A program made the translations under genes and the position numbers. A stretch of DNA of 64,000 bases, from positions 1 through 64,000 of the forward strand of contig DGUP01000002.1 of NCBI GenBank assembly GCA_002394685.1, given 5' to 3'. Each line of letters starts with the position of its first letter. Positions within the stretch are counted from its first letter, which is position 1. The DNA comes from Treponema sp. UBA4307. Its GTDB lineage: Bacteria > Spirochaetota > Spirochaetia > Treponematales > Treponemataceae. Under the pieces are notes generated by a model, which was not told the DNA's origin, ran no database searches, and was given only the letters and a program-made list of their open reading frames with translations. This document shows, in pieces, positions 62,053 to 64,000 of the stretch.

Positions 62053-63996
62053 ATGAAAAAATCCACTATTCATCTTTGCGGAGTATTAGCAACATTTACT
62101 CTCCTTTCATCATTTACATCCTGCCAGTTTGACAGTCAGTCTAAAACTTCAGACAACAGTCAAAATGCCACAGACCTTTATGCCTGGGGCAACAGTTACC
62201 AGCCAGCTTCTACAGTCCGAAGCTTAAGTACCCTTACTGATGACTATTCTTCAGTAGATGACACTTATAGTTTTTCCCTTGAACTGGACGGAGAAAGCGT
62301 AAGTGTAAACGGAACAGAGCTTACAGCCGACGTAGAAGCCTCTGTAAATGAAGACGATTCACTTAAAGCACTGCTTGCTTCTGACGGATTAATCACATTG
62401 ACTTCCAGCCATGAAGCAGATTTAGTAGTTGAACTCTCCGGAAGCGCATCTTCTTCCAGAGCAATTTTTATTTCATCAAACAAAAATTATTCCGTACTTG
62501 TTAAACTCAATGGAGTAACAATTAATTCAGGCAACTATCCTGTAATTGAAATGGATAAAAAATCCCCCCTCTATCTTTACGCTGCTTCAGGAACAGAAAA
62601 CACCCTTACAGACGGCCGCAGTTATGGAACCGGATACAGTGAAGCGGAAGGAACAGATTATTACACCTCATCTTACACCGGTTCAACAGAGGGGCTTGAA
62701 CTCACTGCAAACTGGGCACAGGGTTCAGACAAAAAAGGATCTGTCTACGCAAAAGGACCTCTCATTCTCTGTGGACCAGGAGAAATCAATTTGACTGAAA
62801 ACTACAAGCATGGTTTTTACTCAAAGGATTACATTAGGGTTCTTGACGGAAACTACACTGTAACAAGTACGGGACGAAATGCCTTCCAGTCAGTTAATGC
62901 ATTTCTTATGTCTGGTGGTGAAATTACAATTGAAGGAAACGGTACAAATACAAACAACGAAAGCCGTGGAATTGTAGTTGAAGGCCTGGATTATGACACT
63001 GATGATAATCAAGCAAATGACTACCCGGGAGAAGGCTACATTTATATAAGCGGAGGAACAATCACTTCAACAACCGTTGGAAAAGGCCTTACTGCAAAAT
63101 GGGACATTGATGAAGATGCAGGGTCAAGCGGGGATACAAGTGATGATCCATATCCTTACGTTTACATCACCGGTGAAGATACAGTCATCAATATTACTAC
63201 AACAGGAACGCCTTATGACAAAGACAACAATAAGTACCAGAATGTAATGGATGCTGATGGAGTTACGGAAAATGAACTTGTTAGTTTAAGCCCGGAAGGA
63301 ATTGAAGGAAAGCAGGCAGTTTTCATCAGCGGCGGAACAATCACAGTAAGTGCAACAGATGATGGAATTAACGTAAGCCGTGATACAGACAATTATGCAG
63401 GCCACCTTTCAATTTCTGGAGGAGAACTTTTTATTTACTCTTCAAAAAATGATGCCATTGATTCAAACGGTACAATCGAAGTTTCCGGAGGAACAATTGT
63501 ATCTTACACCGCATCAACTCCTGAATGCGGATTCGATGCAGATGACAACACTCTTGCTTTTACAGGAGGACTGGTTGCTGCAATCGGTACAAATAATTAT
63601 ACGGAACCTTCAGAAAGTGCCTGTGCAAATCAGGGAACAATTGTTTTAAGCGGAAACTATTTTGGAAAGGGCGATACAACAATGGCAGTGAAAGATTCTT
63701 CCGGATCAGCCGTTTACGCCTTTACAGTTCCTTCTGAAATAACATCAGAAAATTCAACATATATAATGATTTTAACCTCCCCAGATTTTACTGCTGATGA
63801 GACTTACAGCGTTTACAAAAATGTTACAGCATCCGGGGGAACTTCCTTTAACGGACTTTACACCCAGCTGCCCTCTGTTTCAGGAGGAAGTTCAAGTGTA
63901 AGCGGCATCACTTTTGATGATTCCCTGGTATATACAAAAACTTCTTCTTCAAATGGAGGAGCTCAGGAAGGACTTAACGGACCAGGTGGTCATTAA
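62053..63996 (+). CDS. Carbohydrate-binding beta-helix lipoprotein (Cthe_2159-like)
   Basis: 647 aa. A lipoprotein signal ends SSFTSC (Cys about residue 25). The body consists of beta-helix rungs such as LSGSASSSRAIFISSNKN, YIYISGGTITSTT, VFISGGTITVSATDDGINVS and LSISGGELFIYSSKNDAIDS, matching the Cthe_2159/DUF4353 carbohydrate-binding family, where short SGGT and DGI/DAI units repeat. A known member binds acidic polysaccharide and cellulose. It is probably a surface polysaccharide-binding protein. GGAG lies seven bases before the ATG. It is divergent from the ABC operon; the 200-base upstream region shows no convincing promoter. Confidence 0.85.
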   Translation: MKKSTIHLCGVLATFTLLSSFTSCQFDSQSKTSDNSQNATDLYAWGNSYQPASTVRSLSTLTDDYSSVDDTYSFSLELDGESVSVNGTELTADVEASVNEDDSLKALLASDGLITLTSSHEADLVVELSGSASSSRAIFISSNKNYSVLVKLNGVTINSGNYPVIEMDKKSPLYLYAASGTENTLTDGRSYGTGYSEAEGTDYYTSSYTGSTEGLELTANWAQGSDKKGSVYAKGPLILCGPGEINLTENYKHGFYSKDYIRVLDGNYTVTSTGRNAFQSVNAFLMSGGEITIEGNGTNTNNESRGIVVEGLDYDTDDNQANDYPGEGYIYISGGTITSTTVGKGLTAKWDIDEDAGSSGDTSDDPYPYVYITGEDTVINITTTGTPYDKDNNKYQNVMDADGVTENELVSLSPEGIEGKQAVFISGGTITVSATDDGINVSRDTDNYAGHLSISGGELFIYSSKNDAIDSNGTIEVSGGTIVSYTASTPECGFDADDNTLAFTGGLVAAIGTNNYTEPSESACANQGTIVLSGNYFGKGDTTMAVKDSSGSAVYAFTVPSEITSENSTYIMILTSPDFTADETYSVYKNVTASGGTSFNGLYTQLPSVSGGSSSVSGITFDDSLVYTKTSSSNGGAQEGLNGPGGH

Positions 63997-64000
63997 AAAA

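Overview
The window looks like the chromosome of a host-associated Treponema-type spirochaete (gut or rumen lineage). This is inferred from gene content, not from any search. Pointers are the low-to-moderate GC, a large chemotaxis and cyclic-di-GMP repertoire, secreted SUMF1/FGE-fold proteins, an Rnf complex, gatCA, a Gld-type ABC cluster, and many short-leader or leaderless promoters. No rRNA, phage, IS element or CRISPR array is visible. One tRNA (Leu, UAA) is present.

Layout. 1-3.7 kb: a secreted SUMF1-fold protein and a sodium:solute symporter. 3.8-8.5 kb: two tandem membrane-bound GGDEF-EAL proteins with overlapping ends. 8.6-10.1 kb: a GH51 arabinofuranosidase with its own promoter. 10.3-15.3 kb: a dispersed type II fatty-acid set (fabZ, fabF, fabG, fabD, all minus strand), interrupted by two plus-strand genes. 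15.4-16.2 kb: a small toxin-like/immunity-like gene pair that looks like an orphaned polymorphic-toxin tip. 16.2-21.1 kb: ACT-domain protein, aat, a six-helix chemoreceptor and a soluble PAS-GGDEF-EAL protein. 21.3-24.8 kb: a pseudo-rhomboid membrane protein with clpS and clpA. 24.9-28.3 kb: phosphofructokinase, an FMN-dependent alpha-hydroxy-acid oxidase-like protein, ndk and an outer-membrane-like protein. 28.4-33.6 kb: the complete rnfCDGEAB operon closed by a strong terminator. 33.7-36.8 kb: two small exported proteins and a Cache chemoreceptor. 36.9-37.4 kb: a candidate small RNA with its own promoter and terminator, and tRNA-Leu. 37.4-43.1 kb: membrane protein, gatCA, an acyl-CoA synthetase with a histone-like tail, and a lipoprotein. 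43.2-49.9 kb: an oxidoreductase-lolA-rodZ-rimO-pcrA run. 50-52.4 kb: divergent purB and purC. 52.4-56.1 kb: a solute-binding lipoprotein paired with a chemoreceptor. 56.3-61.8 kb: a small alarmone synthetase and a Gld-like ABC export cluster. 62-64 kb: a secreted beta-helix carbohydrate-binding lipoprotein.

How the genes fit together. The metabolic genes suit a sugar-fermenting anaerobe: arabinose release from plant polysaccharide, glycolysis, and ion-motive electron transfer between ferredoxin and NAD by Rnf. Signalling is prominent: three chemoreceptors and three EAL proteins whose GGDEF halves are all degenerate, so the window encodes cyclic-di-GMP breakdown but no obvious synthesis.

Most notable signals: (i) a recurring arrangement in which a good -10 box lies only 6-9 nt from the start codon with no Shine-Dalgarno sequence, which predicts leaderless mRNAs; (ii) the orphan toxin-tip/immunity pair; (iii) a free-standing roughly 115-nt transcription unit before the chemoreceptor at 34.8-36.8 kb; (iv) an identical 15-mer upstream of fabF and fabG; (v) lysine/alanine-rich histone-like tails on two unrelated proteins.
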